In this document: positions 18,009 through 26,208 of the stretch, in pieces
Layout: every line of letters begins with the position of its first letter
Numbering within the stretch: position 1 is the first letter of the stretch
Notes under the pieces: generated by a model
The model's input: the letters and a program-made list of their open reading frames with translations, nothing else
The model's database searches: none
Told to the model about the DNA's origin: nothing
NCBI GenBank assembly: GCA_018380885.1
Contig: JAGZSY010000017.1
Location: 102,304 to 166,303, forward strand
Length of the DNA: 64,000 nt
Direction: 5' to 3'
Origin: Enterocloster asparagiformis
GTDB lineage: Bacteria; Bacillota; Clostridia; Lachnospirales; Lachnospiraceae
Translations under genes and position numbers: made by a program

Positions 18009-20639
18009 ATGGCAAAATGGGTTTATAAGTTCCATGAAGGCAGTGCGGCAATGAGAAATCTTCTCGGCGGCAAGGGCTGTAACCTGGCAGAGATGACCAA
18101 CCTGGGAATGCCCATCCCCCAGGGATTTACCGTTACAACCGAGGCTTGTACCGAGTATTACAACTGCGGCAAGCAGATCTCCCAGGAGATTCAGGACCAG
18201 ATTTTTGAGGCGCTGACCTGGTTAGAGGAAATCAATGGCAAGAAGTTCGGCGATACCGAGGATCCGCTTTTGGTATCCGTTCGTTCCGGCGCCCGCGCAT
18301 CCATGCCCGGCATGATGGACACGATTCTGAACTTAGGTTTGAACGATGTTGCGGTTGAGGGCTTCGCTAAGAAGACCGGCAACCCCAGATTCGCATATGA
18401 CTCCTACCGCAGATTCATCCAGATGTACTCCGACGTTGTAATGGAGGTTCCGAAGTCCTACTTCGAGAAGATCATCGACGAGATGAAAGAGGCGAAGGGT
18501 GTACATTTTGATACAGAGCTGACCGCCGACGATCTGAAGGAGCTGGCGAACAAGTTCAAAGCCGTTTACAAAGAGGCGATGAACGGCGAAGAGTTCCCGC
18601 AGGATCCCAAGGAGCAGCTGATGGGCGCTGTGAAGGCTGTTTTCCGTTCCTGGGACAACCCCCGCGCCATCGTATACCGCCGTATGAACGACATCCCCGG
18701 CGATTGGGGCACTGCCGTAAACGTACAGACCATGGTATTCGGCAACAAGGGCGAGACCTCCGGTACCGGCGTTGCGTTCACACGTAACCCCTCCACCGGC
18801 GCAAAGGGAATCTACGGCGAGTACCTGATCAACGCACAGGGCGAGGACGTGGTTGCCGGTGTCCGCACACCTCAGCCGATCTCCAAGCTGGCGGAAGATC
18901 TTCCGGAGTGCTATGAGGAGTTCATGAACCTGGCTATGAAGCTGGAGAACCATTTCCGCGACATGCAGGACATGGAGTTCACCATCGAGGAAGGCAAGCT
19001 GTATTTCTTACAGACACGTAACGGCAAGAGAACTGCTCCGGCAGCGATCCAGATTGCCTGCGATTTAGTAGATGAAGGTATGATTACCCCTGAGGAGGCT
19101 GTGTGCAGAATCGAGGCGAAGTCCTTAGATCAGCTGCTGCATCCCACCTTTGTTCCGGAAGCTCTGAAGGCCGGCGAGGTAATCGGAAGCGCACTTCCCG
19201 CATCCCCGGGCGCTGCCGCCGGTAAGGTTTACTTCACCGCGGACGAGGCCAAGGACGCCGGCAAGGGCGGAAGAGGCGAGAGAGTCATCCTGGTTCGTCT
19301 GGAGACCTCTCCGGAAGATATCGAGGGTATGCACGCTGCTCAGGGTATCCTGACCGTTCGCGGCGGCATGACCAGCCACGCAGCGGTAGTTGCGCGCGGC
19401 ATGGGCACCTGCTGCGTATCCGGCTGCGGCGAGATTAAGATCGACGAGGAAGCGAAAGTCTTCGAGCTGGGCGGATACACCTTCCACGAGGGCGACTACA
19501 TTTCCTTAGACGGCTCCACCGGAAAGATTTACAAGGGCGATATCGCGACCCAGGAAGCGACTGTGAGCGGCAACTTTGAGAGAATCATGGAGTGGGCCGA
19601 TCAGTTCAGAACCCTGCGCGTTCGCACCAACGCCGATACTCCGGCCGACACTGCAAACGCTGTTAAGCTGGGCGCGGAGGGCATTGGCCTTTGCCGTACC
19701 GAGCATATGTTCTTTGACGCGGAGAGAATCCCGAAGATCCGCAAGATGATCCTTTCCGATACTGTTGAGCAGAGAGAGGAAGCTTTAAACGAGCTGATCC
19801 CGTTCCAGAAGGGCGACTTCAAGGCCATGTTCAAGGCTCTGGAGGGCAGACCCATGACCGTTCGTTACCTGGATCCGCCGCTGCATGAGTTCGTACCCAC
19901 CGATCCGGAGGATATCAAGGCTCTGGCTGAGGATATGGGCATGACCGTTGAGGCCGTTAAGGCAAAATGCGACGAGCTGCACGAGTTCAACCCGATGATG
20001 GGCCACCGCGGCTGCCGTCTGGCTGTTACCTATCCGGAGATCGCCAGAATGCAGACCAGAGCGGTTATGGAAGCTGCCATCGAAGTGAAGGAAGAGTGCG
20101 GATACGACATTATTCCCGAGATCATGATCCCGTTAGTAGGCGAGAAGAAAGAGCTGAAATTTGTGAAGGATATCGTGGTTGAGACCGCTGAGAAGGTGAA
20201 GGCTGAGAAGAATTCCGACATTCAGTACCACATCGGTACCATGATCGAGATTCCGAGAGCTGCACTGACCGCGGACAAGATCGCGGAGGAGGCAGAGTTC
20301 TTCTCCTTCGGAACCAACGACCTGACCCAGATGACCTTCGGCTTCTCCCGCGACGACGCCGGCAAGTTCCTGGATTCCTACTACAAGGCTAAGATTTACG
20401 AGTCCGATCCCTTCGCAAGACTGGATCAGGAGGGCGTAGGCCAGCTGGTGAAGATGGCGGTCGAGAAGGGCCGCGCCGCCAGAGCGGACTTAAAGTGCGG
20501 TATCTGCGGCGAGCACGGCGGAGACCCGTCCTCCGTAGAGTTCTGCCACAAGGTTGGCTTGAACTACGTGAGCTGCTCACCGTTCCGCGTGCCGATCGCA
20601 AGACTGGCTGCGGCGCAGGCTGCTCTGAATAATAAGTAA
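18009..20639 (+). CDS. ppdK: Pyruvate, phosphate dikinase
   Basis: An 876-residue enzyme, nearly superimposable on Clostridium symbiosum PPDK from MAKWVYKF to AAAQAALNNK. It interconverts pyruvate + ATP + Pi and PEP + AMP + PPi, and in anaerobes works mainly in the glycolytic, ATP-gaining direction. The N-terminal ATP-grasp domain comes first, then the swivelling phosphohistidine domain with GGMTSHAAVVARG (His457), then the PEP/pyruvate TIM barrel with GTNDLTQMTFGFSRDD and the catalytic Cys833 in CGICGEHGG. Codon choice is visibly different from its neighbours (more GTT, CGT and GCA; less extreme GC3), which fits a highly expressed housekeeping gene. It is monocistronic with its own promoter and terminator. 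Confidence 0.98.
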   Translation: MAKWVYKFHEGSAAMRNLLGGKGCNLAEMTNLGMPIPQGFTVTTEACTEYYNCGKQISQEIQDQIFEALTWLEEINGKKFGDTEDPLLVSVRSGARASMPGMMDTILNLGLNDVAVEGFAKKTGNPRFAYDSYRRFIQMYSDVVMEVPKSYFEKIIDEMKEAKGVHFDTELTADDLKELANKFKAVYKEAMNGEEFPQDPKEQLMGAVKAVFRSWDNPRAIVYRRMNDIPGDWGTAVNVQTMVFGNKGETSGTGVAFTRNPSTGAKGIYGEYLINAQGEDVVAGVRTPQPISKLAEDLPECYEEFMNLAMKLENHFRDMQDMEFTIEEGKLYFLQTRNGKRTAPAAIQIACDLVDEGMITPEEAVCRIEAKSLDQLLHPTFVPEALKAGEVIGSALPASPGAAAGKVYFTADEAKDAGKGGRGERVILVRLETSPEDIEGMHAAQGILTVRGGMTSHAAVVARGMGTCCVSGCGEIKIDEEAKVFELGGYTFHEGDYISLDGSTGKIYKGDIATQEATVSGNFERIMEWADQFRTLRVRTNADTPADTANAVKLGAEGIGLCRTEHMFFDAERIPKIRKMILSDTVEQREEALNELIPFQKGDFKAMFKALEGRPMTVRYLDPPLHEFVPTDPEDIKALAEDMGMTVEAVKAKCDELHEFNPMMGHRGCRLAVTYPEIARMQTRAVMEAAIEVKEECGYDIIPEIMIPLVGEKKELKFVKDIVVETAEKVKAEKNSDIQYHIGTMIEIPRAALTADKIAEEAEFFSFGTNDLTQMTFGFSRDDAGKFLDSYYKAKIYESDPFARLDQEGVGQLVKMAVEKGRAARADLKCGICGEHGGDPSSVEFCHKVGLNYVSCSPFRVPIARLAAAQAALNNK

Positions 20640-20672
20640 GATAAAACTTTCGTGGTATTCTTTAAAAGTTAG

Positions 20673-20725
20673 AAAAGAAACCCTCAATCGGCTATGTAAG
20701 TTGATATGAGGGTTTCTTTTTGTTA
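20673..20725 (+). terminator. Rho-independent terminator of ppdK
   Basis: AAAAGAAACCCTCA (20673-20686) pairs with TGAGGGTTTCTTTT (20707-20720), followed by further T residues, 34 bases after the ppdK stop. Confidence 0.9.
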
Positions 20726-20818
20726 TGCTTATTCTGAAAAAACGAAAAAGTGAACAAATTTATCAGTATATGAAGAATACAGTAAAATAACGGAATAGAC
20801 TGATTGAAGAAAAATAGG

Positions 20819-20863
20819 TTGTATTATACCTAGAATTTGTATATACTATTTGTATAAAGGAGG
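20819..20863 (+). promoter_or_regulatory. Toxin-antitoxin promoter with TTGTAT repeats
   Basis: -35 TTGTAT (20819-20824), a 17-base spacer and -10 TATACT (20842-20847). TTGTAT(A) occurs three times between 20819 and 20856, overlapping the promoter, as expected for operator half-sites bound by an autoregulating Phd-type antitoxin. An AAAGGAGG ribosome binding site follows at 20856-20863. Confidence 0.6.
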
Positions 20864-20871
20864 TGATGATT

Positions 20872-21114
20872 ATGAAGATTGATACAAACACTATGGTTTC
20901 TATAACGGAAGCAAACCAAAATTTCTCAAAAGTGGCAAGGCTTGTTGATGAGCATGGGGCAGCAGTCATTTTAAAAAATAATGTTCCGCGATATTTGGTA
21001 ATTGATTTCAGCAAGGCAGAAAATGAGCATTTTGCTTCGGATGAGGATATTATGGATATATCCAAAAGATTAATGGAACAGAATAAGAAGGCTTATGAGG
21101 TATTGGCTAAATGA
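20872..21114 (+). CDS. Phd/YefM-family antitoxin
   Basis: An 80-residue protein with the Phd/YefM N-terminal DNA-binding fold (NTMVSITEANQNFSKVARLVDEHGAAVILKNNVPRY is split here by the typical VSITEANQNFSK and AAVILKNN motifs). It has a charged, probably disordered C-terminus that would wrap the toxin. The ATG at 20872 is 8 bases from AAAGGAGG; earlier GTG and ATG codons overlap the ribosome binding site. It overlaps the toxin gene by 4 bases. It is expected to neutralise the Doc-type toxin and, with it, repress the promoter. Confidence 0.88.
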   Translation: MKIDTNTMVSITEANQNFSKVARLVDEHGAAVILKNNVPRYLVIDFSKAENEHFASDEDIMDISKRLMEQNKKAYEVLAK

Positions 21115-21488
21115 TACGTTTAAATAAGAAGCAAATACTGATATTACATTCACAGCTTATTGAAAAGTTTGGAGGAATGGAAGGAATACGAGATGAAAGC
21201 TTGCTTGATTCGGCGCTTGCGGCTCCATTTCAATCCTTTGGCGCTGAAGAATTATTTCCAAGTATACAGGCTAAGGCTGCAAGGCTATGTTTTGGCTTAG
21301 TAAAGAATCATGCGATGATGGATGGTAATAAGCGATTAGGTGCTCATACAATGTTGGTATTTCTTGAATTAAACGGATGTCATTTGAAATATTCTCAGGA
21401 TGAATTAATAGAGATCATTCTTGGCGTTGCATGTGGTGAGAATGTAGCCGATGATCTCTTGCACTGGATTATTGACCATCAGATATGA
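21111..21488 (+). CDS. doc: Doc-family (Fic-fold) toxin
   Basis: 125 residues, the length of phage P1 Doc (126). The Fic/Doc active-site motif is present as NHAMMDGNKRLG, with His67, Asp71, Asn73, Lys74 and Arg75. This matches the Doc pattern H-x-F-x-D-x-N-K-R except that Phe is replaced by Met. Doc toxins phosphorylate elongation factor Tu and stop translation. The gene starts within the antitoxin stop (ATGA). With the upstream gene it forms a type II addiction module inserted directly behind ppdK. Confidence 0.88.
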   Translation: MIRLNKKQILILHSQLIEKFGGMEGIRDESLLDSALAAPFQSFGAEELFPSIQAKAARLCFGLVKNHAMMDGNKRLGAHTMLVFLELNGCHLKYSQDELIEIILGVACGENVADDLLHWIIDHQI

Positions 21489-21540
21489 GTTATTTAAAAA
21501 TTAGTTATTTTATTCCTGGATTATAAGCCCGCCAGTGAAC

Positions 21541-21575
21541 CGCAGCAACGCAGGCTGCTATGAACAATCAGTTAT
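21541..21575 (+). repeat. Decayed duplicate of the ppdK 3' end
   Basis: GCAGGCTGCT followed by (A)TGAACAAT resembles GCAGGCTGCTCTGAATAAT at the true ppdK end (~20609-20636). The in-frame amino acids match at 7 of 10 positions, with conservative changes at others. It lies just downstream of the toxin gene, so the toxin-antitoxin module sits between the real ppdK end and this copy. Confidence 0.55.
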
Positions 21576-21613
21576 CCTCAATTCTTGTTAAGTATTCACG
21601 GATACACAAAAGC

Positions 21614-21649
21614 GAAAGCCCCAGAGTACCAGCTCTGGGGCTTTCTTTT
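21614..21649 (+). terminator. Rho-independent terminator
   Basis: GAAAGCCCCAGAG (21614-21626) pairs with CTCTGGGGCTTTC (21633-21645), followed by TTTTG. It ends transcription from the toxin-antitoxin module. Its position behind the ppdK remnant suggests that it may once have been the ppdK terminator. Confidence 0.85.
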
Positions 21650-21815
21650 GGGCTGGAGCGGCGAATTATGATAGATGAAATAAAACGTTTAATGGCAGAA
21701 TGGGCATATACACAGCAAAAACGTGAGACAAAAAAATAATTGATAAAAATTTTGACAAATATAAAACCCTGGCGAACCGGAATGGCACATACACATTAAG
21801 GAGGTTAGGAAAACA

Positions 21816-22091
21816 ATGGATAACAAGCAAATAACAGTGATTTATGACATGCTATTTCAGGTAAGAGACAGTATGGATATGCAGATTCGGTACATCCGGG
21901 ACGTGCGGAACGTACTGAGTGTATTGGAGTGTGGTTTTGAGCACATCGAGGAGAACGGCCAGTGTGAGGCTTCAACGGTGCGTATTATGTCGAGATATTT
22001 GAAAGAATTGGAAACAAGCTTGATGGATCATTCAAAACAAATCCGTCTAATAGAAGATGTGGTGGGGGTAAACCATACTGAAGTTATCTGA
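21816..22091 (+). CDS. Small hypothetical protein
   Basis: 91 residues, acidic and helical, with heptad-like hydrophobics (YDMLFQVRDSMDMQIRYIR; YLKELETSLMDHSKQIRLIEDVV) that suggest a coiled coil. No signal peptide or membrane helix. TAAGGAGG at 21797-21804 precedes the ATG by 11 bases, which supports translation. Family not recognised. It lies in the AT-rich island. Confidence 0.6.
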   Translation: MDNKQITVIYDMLFQVRDSMDMQIRYIRDVRNVLSVLECGFEHIEENGQCEASTVRIMSRYLKELETSLMDHSKQIRLIEDVVGVNHTEVI

Positions 22092-22133
22092 TATGAAGAT
22101 TGACAACTATTGGAAATATTAAATTTCACTTGA

Positions 22134-22162
22134 TTGAAAATGAGGGGCTTGTGGTATATAAT
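22134..22162 (+). promoter_or_regulatory. Promoter upstream of the wall-binding protein gene (distal)
   Basis: -35 TTGAAA (22134-22139), a 17-base spacer and -10 TATAAT (22157-22162), about 235 bases before the next gene. The 306-base stretch 22092-22397 contains no gene, only this promoter and the proximal one. Confidence 0.6.
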
Positions 22163-22334
22163 GGTAAAAAGAAAGGCTGCATAATACAGAATTTTTTAAA
22201 ATTATAAAACCATATGCACTTAAAATGGCACTGATTTATATGAGAAAAAAGGGGTGGAGGCCAGGGGAGACAACATAGGCTGACGATAGGGAACAGTCAG
22301 AAGAAATTGGAAGGTTATGATCAGAATCTATTTT

Positions 22335-22364
22335 TTGGAAAAAGCATCCATTATAGGTTATAAT
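22335..22364 (+). promoter_or_regulatory. Promoter upstream of the wall-binding protein gene (proximal)
   Basis: -35 TTGGAA (22335-22340), an 18-base spacer and -10 TATAAT (22359-22364), 33 bases before the start codon at 22398. Confidence 0.6.
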
Positions 22365-22397
22365 AGTATTGAATTAAAAAAATTTGGAGGGTAAGTC

Positions 22398-23315
22398 ATG
22401 AAGAGAGCGGTAAAGAATTTAGTAGCAGCGGGATTAGTAACAGGTTTATCAATTTCAAGTTGTTTCATAGTATATGGGGAGGATGGGGCACTGGGGTGGC
22501 GCCAGAACCAAAACGGTTGGTATTATCAAACCGATTCGGGGATTCTGCAGAGCCAATGGAAAGAAATCAATGGAGCCTGGTACTATTTTAACCAGGATGG
22601 TTATATGTTGACAGGGTGGCAGAAGCTCGGGGTAAATTGGTACTATTTGGAGGGCAGTGGAGCTATGCATACAGGCTGGCTTCAGCTGGCAAATAAAACA
22701 TACTATATGGACCGGCACGGGGCAATGGTGACAGGAGATCAGAATATAGATGGCAGGGATTATTATTTCAACGCAGACGGTTCACTGGAGGTGGATGAGT
22801 CTGACTGGAAGGAGGCATACAGGAAATTTTTAATAGAGAATCAAAACAGATATAGTTCAGAATACGCATTTAATTTGATCGATATGGATGGAGACGGAAT
22901 CGACGAGCTGTTTCTCTGCGTTAATAATTGCTGGGTCAATGAGGCGTTTACATATCAGCATGGACAAGTAAAGAAAATAGAGTGGGAGGATGAAGGATCA
23001 GAGCTTCTTGTTGGCCCGAGTATATGGTATGAAGATGGCACAATCGGCACCGGGAGATTGTATGGGTCTCATGGTGATATGGTGCTGCATAGATATGAAA
23101 ACGGCAGGTTTATAAGAGTTTTATACTTAGACTATGATGCTGATGATGAATTATATAGTGATTATTTTGAGCGTAATTACAGGGTGAACGGGCAAAGCTG
23201 TACGGAAGAAGAGTGGGATCGGCTATACAATTTATATTTTGAAGGCGGCCTGGACTGGGAAGATTTTTCCTATTCATATACTGAGAGCAACATTAACGCA
23301 GTGTTGGGAGACTGA
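22398..23315 (+). CDS. Secreted protein with choline-binding-type wall repeats and an Asp-rich calcium-type loop
   Basis: 305 residues. A signal peptide (MKRAVKNLVAAGLVTGLSIS..) is followed by about five ~20-residue repeats of the cell-wall/choline-binding type: GWYYQTDSG, GAWYYFNQDGYMLTGW, WYYLEGSGAMHTGW, YYMDRHGAMVTG and YYFNADGSL. The C-terminal half begins after ~residue 130 and contains LIDMDGDGIDELFLCV, an EF-hand-like D-x-D-x-D-G loop also found in VCBS/dockerin-like domains. The protein should be surface-attached. GGAGGG precedes the start. The same two elements recur in the sigma-factor fusion encoded next, so the two proteins are probably functionally linked. Confidence 0.82.
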   Translation: MKRAVKNLVAAGLVTGLSISSCFIVYGEDGALGWRQNQNGWYYQTDSGILQSQWKEINGAWYYFNQDGYMLTGWQKLGVNWYYLEGSGAMHTGWLQLANKTYYMDRHGAMVTGDQNIDGRDYYFNADGSLEVDESDWKEAYRKFLIENQNRYSSEYAFNLIDMDGDGIDELFLCVNNCWVNEAFTYQHGQVKKIEWEDEGSELLVGPSIWYEDGTIGTGRLYGSHGDMVLHRYENGRFIRVLYLDYDADDELYSDYFERNYRVNGQSCTEEEWDRLYNLYFEGGLDWEDFSYSYTESNINAVLGD

Positions 23316-23384
23316 TCTGAATTTTAGAATAGCCTTTCATGGAGCGGCACAGTGAAAGGCTAAGTTTATGGGGAGAAGCAGGGT

Positions 23385-26075
23385 ATGAATGAGGATATAC
23401 GATTACAGGCAGCGGTGAGACTGGCAAAGCAGGGAGACGCAAAGGCATTTGAGGATTTATATAATCTCACGTACAAATATGCGTATTTCCATGCAAAGTC
23501 AATGTTAAAAGATGAGAATGAGGCATGGGATTTAGTCCAGGATACTTACATAGCTGTTTATCAGCACATTGGGACATTAAAGGAAAACAAGTATATCAAG
23601 GCTTGGATCGGTGGGATCGTATTCAACTTAGGATATAGGAGGCTGAGAAAGAAAACAGAGGTATTAGTCGGGGAAGAGGGCGAGTTCTTATTTGAGAATG
23701 TTGAGAACAGGGACAAGGACTTGTCGCCGGAAGAAGCACTGGACTCCAAGGAAACCATTGCGATTGTAAGAGAGGCCATCGATGGTTTGCCGGAGCTTCA
23801 AAAAGCAGCCGTAATAGCGTACTATTTTGACGAAAAGAGTATAGCGGCGATTGCAAATGAGGCTATGTGCAGTGTAGGAACAATCAAGAGCAGACTAAAT
23901 TATGCCAGGAAGGCGCTGAAAGACTGTATCGAACAGAAAGAGAGGAGGATGGGTGTTACCCTTCATACAGTTACAGGCCCGGTTATTGTGCTGGCGTTAA
24001 GGAACATGTTTGTTCAGCTCAAGGTATCCGAACAGAAAGCGCAAAGTATTTTAGCTCTTGTAGAAAAGAACGTGGGCTTATTGGGTGCGGCGGCAGGAAC
24101 TGGAGCGACATCGGCAGGCACAGCGGGAACATCGGCAGGCACAGCGGGAACATCGGCAGGTACAGCGGGAACAGCGGCAGGTACAGCGGGAACAGCGGCA
24201 GGCGCAGCGGGAACAGCGGCAGGCGCAGCAGGGACAGCGGCAGGCGCAGCGGGAACAGCGGCAAGAGCCGGCGCGCATATATTACCCGTATTATTTGGCT
24301 CAGCCAAAATGAAGATAGCAACCGTTATATTGACAATATCAATAACTGGAGGAGGAATTTGGGGCGTCTCATCCGTCGTGAACAGCGGTAAGAAAACAGA
24401 AGCGCCTGTAGAAACATCAACACAGAGGGAGCGAGAAACAGAGCCGGCAGTGGTAGAACCAGCTGAACCGGAGCCGGGTTGGGTAGAGGTGGAAAATGGC
24501 TGGAAATATTTGGAAGAAAATGGAACCTATGTAAGCCATACGTGGAAAGAGATTGATGGGGAATTGCATTATTTCAGGCGGAATGAGATGATGGCGGTAG
24601 GAGACGTTTATTTGGGCCGGCAGGTATTTACATTTAATGATTCAGGGATATTGGAAAAAATATCGCCGGCTGATGGGGATACCGCCAACACCACTTTCTA
24701 TGATGAAGAGATCAGGTATTACATTGATGAAAACAATATCCATTTTGTAGGGGCAGACGGCCGAGACAAAATTGTATACAGCATACCACAGAAGATATTT
24801 TGTCTGAGCGTGGACAGAGATACAATCTATTTCATGATCGAGCAGAAGTTGTGCTCAATCAAAACAGATGGAACGGGTTATAGGGAAGAAGCAAGTGAAC
24901 AGCACTGGTGGACGCCTGTCAGTATCGCCTCGCAAAATGGCAGAGTGGCATTTAACTTTACAGATGAATCGGAAGGGGATGCAGATTTACCTCTGGGCTG
25001 GATATATGGGCTGGAGAATGGGAGAGTAGAAGCGAAAAAGGGAATAGATTTACATTCATCGGAATATGAAAAGCTGCAGATTAATGGAGACTGGACATAC
25101 TGTGTAAATAGCAATTTGAAAATCTATGAGAGGTTGAACGAAACGCCATATAGCAATGTGGTTTACAGGGTAACTGGAGGTACGGTAGAACAAGTTACCG
25201 GCGAGGGAGTTGAAGAGTATTTTGTTTATGGAGATACAATCTATTATATGCAGAATGGAGTATTTAAGAAGGATTCCATAACAGAAGCGACCAGATCGGA
25301 GCGGGAGCAGAAGGATATGGTCAATCACAACCCTGTAGAGGCCTATAACAGGTATGTAAATGAAGTGCTGATTGATGAGTTTGGAATGTTTAACAGTTTC
25401 CATCTGGAATATGGGTATGGCAGGTATGAGTTCGGGATTGCGCCTGTGGTAACAGGTGTGGATAGCGGAATTATCAGTACACACATAGAGGATATGGACT
25501 CAGATGGTGTTCCGGAGCTTATGGTACTGACCGCAAAAAGCTGTGAGGGATATGCCGGCACATCGGGCCTTAACATTGATTTGCACACGTATCGCATTAC
25601 AGATGGAGAAATAAAGTATTTGGGCGAAAGCCGGCTGTGTTCCAATTTGCTGTTTGCCGATACCAACAGGTTCTCTGTTTTTATCAAAGATTTTGGAGAT
25701 AGAAAGGTGATCGGAGCATCAGTAGAAGAACTTGCATTTTTAAGTTCTGATGGTGTCACATATGAGATTAATTTGTACCAGATCAACCAGTATGGAAAAA
25801 TGGAGACGCTTTTATCTAAAGAAGAAAGCGCATCGTCGTGGTATGAGAGTCAAGAGCAGTGGGTCAATGCCATAAGACTGCAGGGATTTGAAGTGACTGC
25901 AAATGATTGGGCGGAGCTATGGAATGAGGAATTTTTTATTTCTTCGAATGAACCAAATTGCAAACCCCTCATCACTGGGAATATTGCGGTCAACATAGAG
26001 CCATACTCATCACCCTATGAGGTGGGTGATGAAGCTTCATACAAAGTATTTGGAGACATAATCGTTCACAATTAA
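23385..26075 (+). CDS. ECF-type sigma factor fused to membrane anchor and extracytoplasmic sensor-like domain
   Basis: 896 residues in one frame. Residues ~10-85 are sigma region 2 (NEAWDLVQDTYIAVYQH, KAWIGGIVFNLGYRRLRKK). Residues ~125-180 are region 4 (LPELQKAAVIAYYFDEKS, VGTIKSRLNYARKALK). Residues ~236-294 are an Ala/Gly/Thr tandem repeat. Residues ~307-330 form one membrane helix (KIATVILTISITGGGIWG). Outside the membrane come wall-binding-like repeats (NGWKYLEENGTYVSHTW), a beta-rich propeller-like section and an IEDMDSDGVPELMVLT calcium-type loop near residue 703. ECF sigma factors are normally ~180 residues and soluble. Here the sensor and the sigma factor are one polypeptide, so activation would require proteolytic release or action at the membrane. 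The reading frame is uninterrupted. Confidence 0.85.
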   Translation: MNEDIRLQAAVRLAKQGDAKAFEDLYNLTYKYAYFHAKSMLKDENEAWDLVQDTYIAVYQHIGTLKENKYIKAWIGGIVFNLGYRRLRKKTEVLVGEEGEFLFENVENRDKDLSPEEALDSKETIAIVREAIDGLPELQKAAVIAYYFDEKSIAAIANEAMCSVGTIKSRLNYARKALKDCIEQKERRMGVTLHTVTGPVIVLALRNMFVQLKVSEQKAQSILALVEKNVGLLGAAAGTGATSAGTAGTSAGTAGTSAGTAGTAAGTAGTAAGAAGTAAGAAGTAAGAAGTAARAGAHILPVLFGSAKMKIATVILTISITGGGIWGVSSVVNSGKKTEAPVETSTQRERETEPAVVEPAEPEPGWVEVENGWKYLEENGTYVSHTWKEIDGELHYFRRNEMMAVGDVYLGRQVFTFNDSGILEKISPADGDTANTTFYDEEIRYYIDENNIHFVGADGRDKIVYSIPQKIFCLSVDRDTIYFMIEQKLCSIKTDGTGYREEASEQHWWTPVSIASQNGRVAFNFTDESEGDADLPLGWIYGLENGRVEAKKGIDLHSSEYEKLQINGDWTYCVNSNLKIYERLNETPYSNVVYRVTGGTVEQVTGEGVEEYFVYGDTIYYMQNGVFKKDSITEATRSEREQKDMVNHNPVEAYNRYVNEVLIDEFGMFNSFHLEYGYGRYEFGIAPVVTGVDSGIISTHIEDMDSDGVPELMVLTAKSCEGYAGTSGLNIDLHTYRITDGEIKYLGESRLCSNLLFADTNRFSVFIKDFGDRKVIGASVEELAFLSSDGVTYEINLYQINQYGKMETLLSKEESASSWYESQEQWVNAIRLQGFEVTANDWAELWNEEFFISSNEPNCKPLITGNIAVNIEPYSSPYEVGDEASYKVFGDIIVHN
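24108..24275 (+). repeat. 21-bp tandem repeat (7 full copies plus a partial one) inside the sigma-factor fusion
   Basis: The unit is of the form ACATCGGCAGGCACAGCGGG plus one base, encoding A-G-T-A-G-T-[SA]. Copies differ at a few positions (ACA/ACATC, GGC/GGT, ACA/GCA). The array lies between the sigma domain and the membrane helix and forms a flexible linker. It keeps frame because the unit is a multiple of three. Confidence 0.9.
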
Positions 26076-26082
26076 ATGAAAG

Positions 26083-26118
26083 CCGGGCGCCTGACAGAAC
26101 GGTATGTCAGGCGCCCGG
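26083..26118 (+). terminator. Hairpin after the sigma-factor fusion gene
   Basis: CCGGGCGCCTGACA (26083-26096) and TGTCAGGCGCCCGG (26105-26118) form a perfect 14-bp stem with an 8-base loop, 7 bases after the stop. A run of T occurs only ~20 bases later, so termination efficiency is uncertain. Confidence 0.65.
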
Positions 26119-26208
26119 AAGATCAATCAAATCATATATTTTTTATATATAGTTTCAACTAAACGAAAATTTTAAATACGTCTAGTTTGATGGAGGGCAT
26201 AGATATTT

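Larger units (their letters stand above)
21489..21815. other. Intergenic region with ppdK 3'-end remnant, terminator and no confirmed gene
   Basis: Around 21541-21575 the sequence can be read as A-A-T-Q-A-A-M-N-N-Q, matching the PPDK C-terminus A-A-A-Q-A-A-L-N-N-K, so it looks like a decayed copy of the ppdK end. A terminator follows at 21614-21649. A 23-codon reading frame (21668-21739) has only a weak ribosome binding site and is not called. The rest shows nothing recognisable. Confidence 0.5.

Noticed and set aside
21668..21739. 23-residue frame MIDEIKRLMAEWAYTQQ...
   Set aside because: Weak ribosome binding site, directly behind a terminator, no similarity recognised. Not enough to call a gene.
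24108..24275. Tandem 21-bp repeats considered as CRISPR
   Set aside because: Units are contiguous without spacers and encode a continuous linker.
23867..24391. Alternative + frame across the 21-bp repeats
   Set aside because: It is only the repeat region read in another frame (Arg/Gln/Ser-rich). The sigma-fusion frame is continuous and has recognisable domains.
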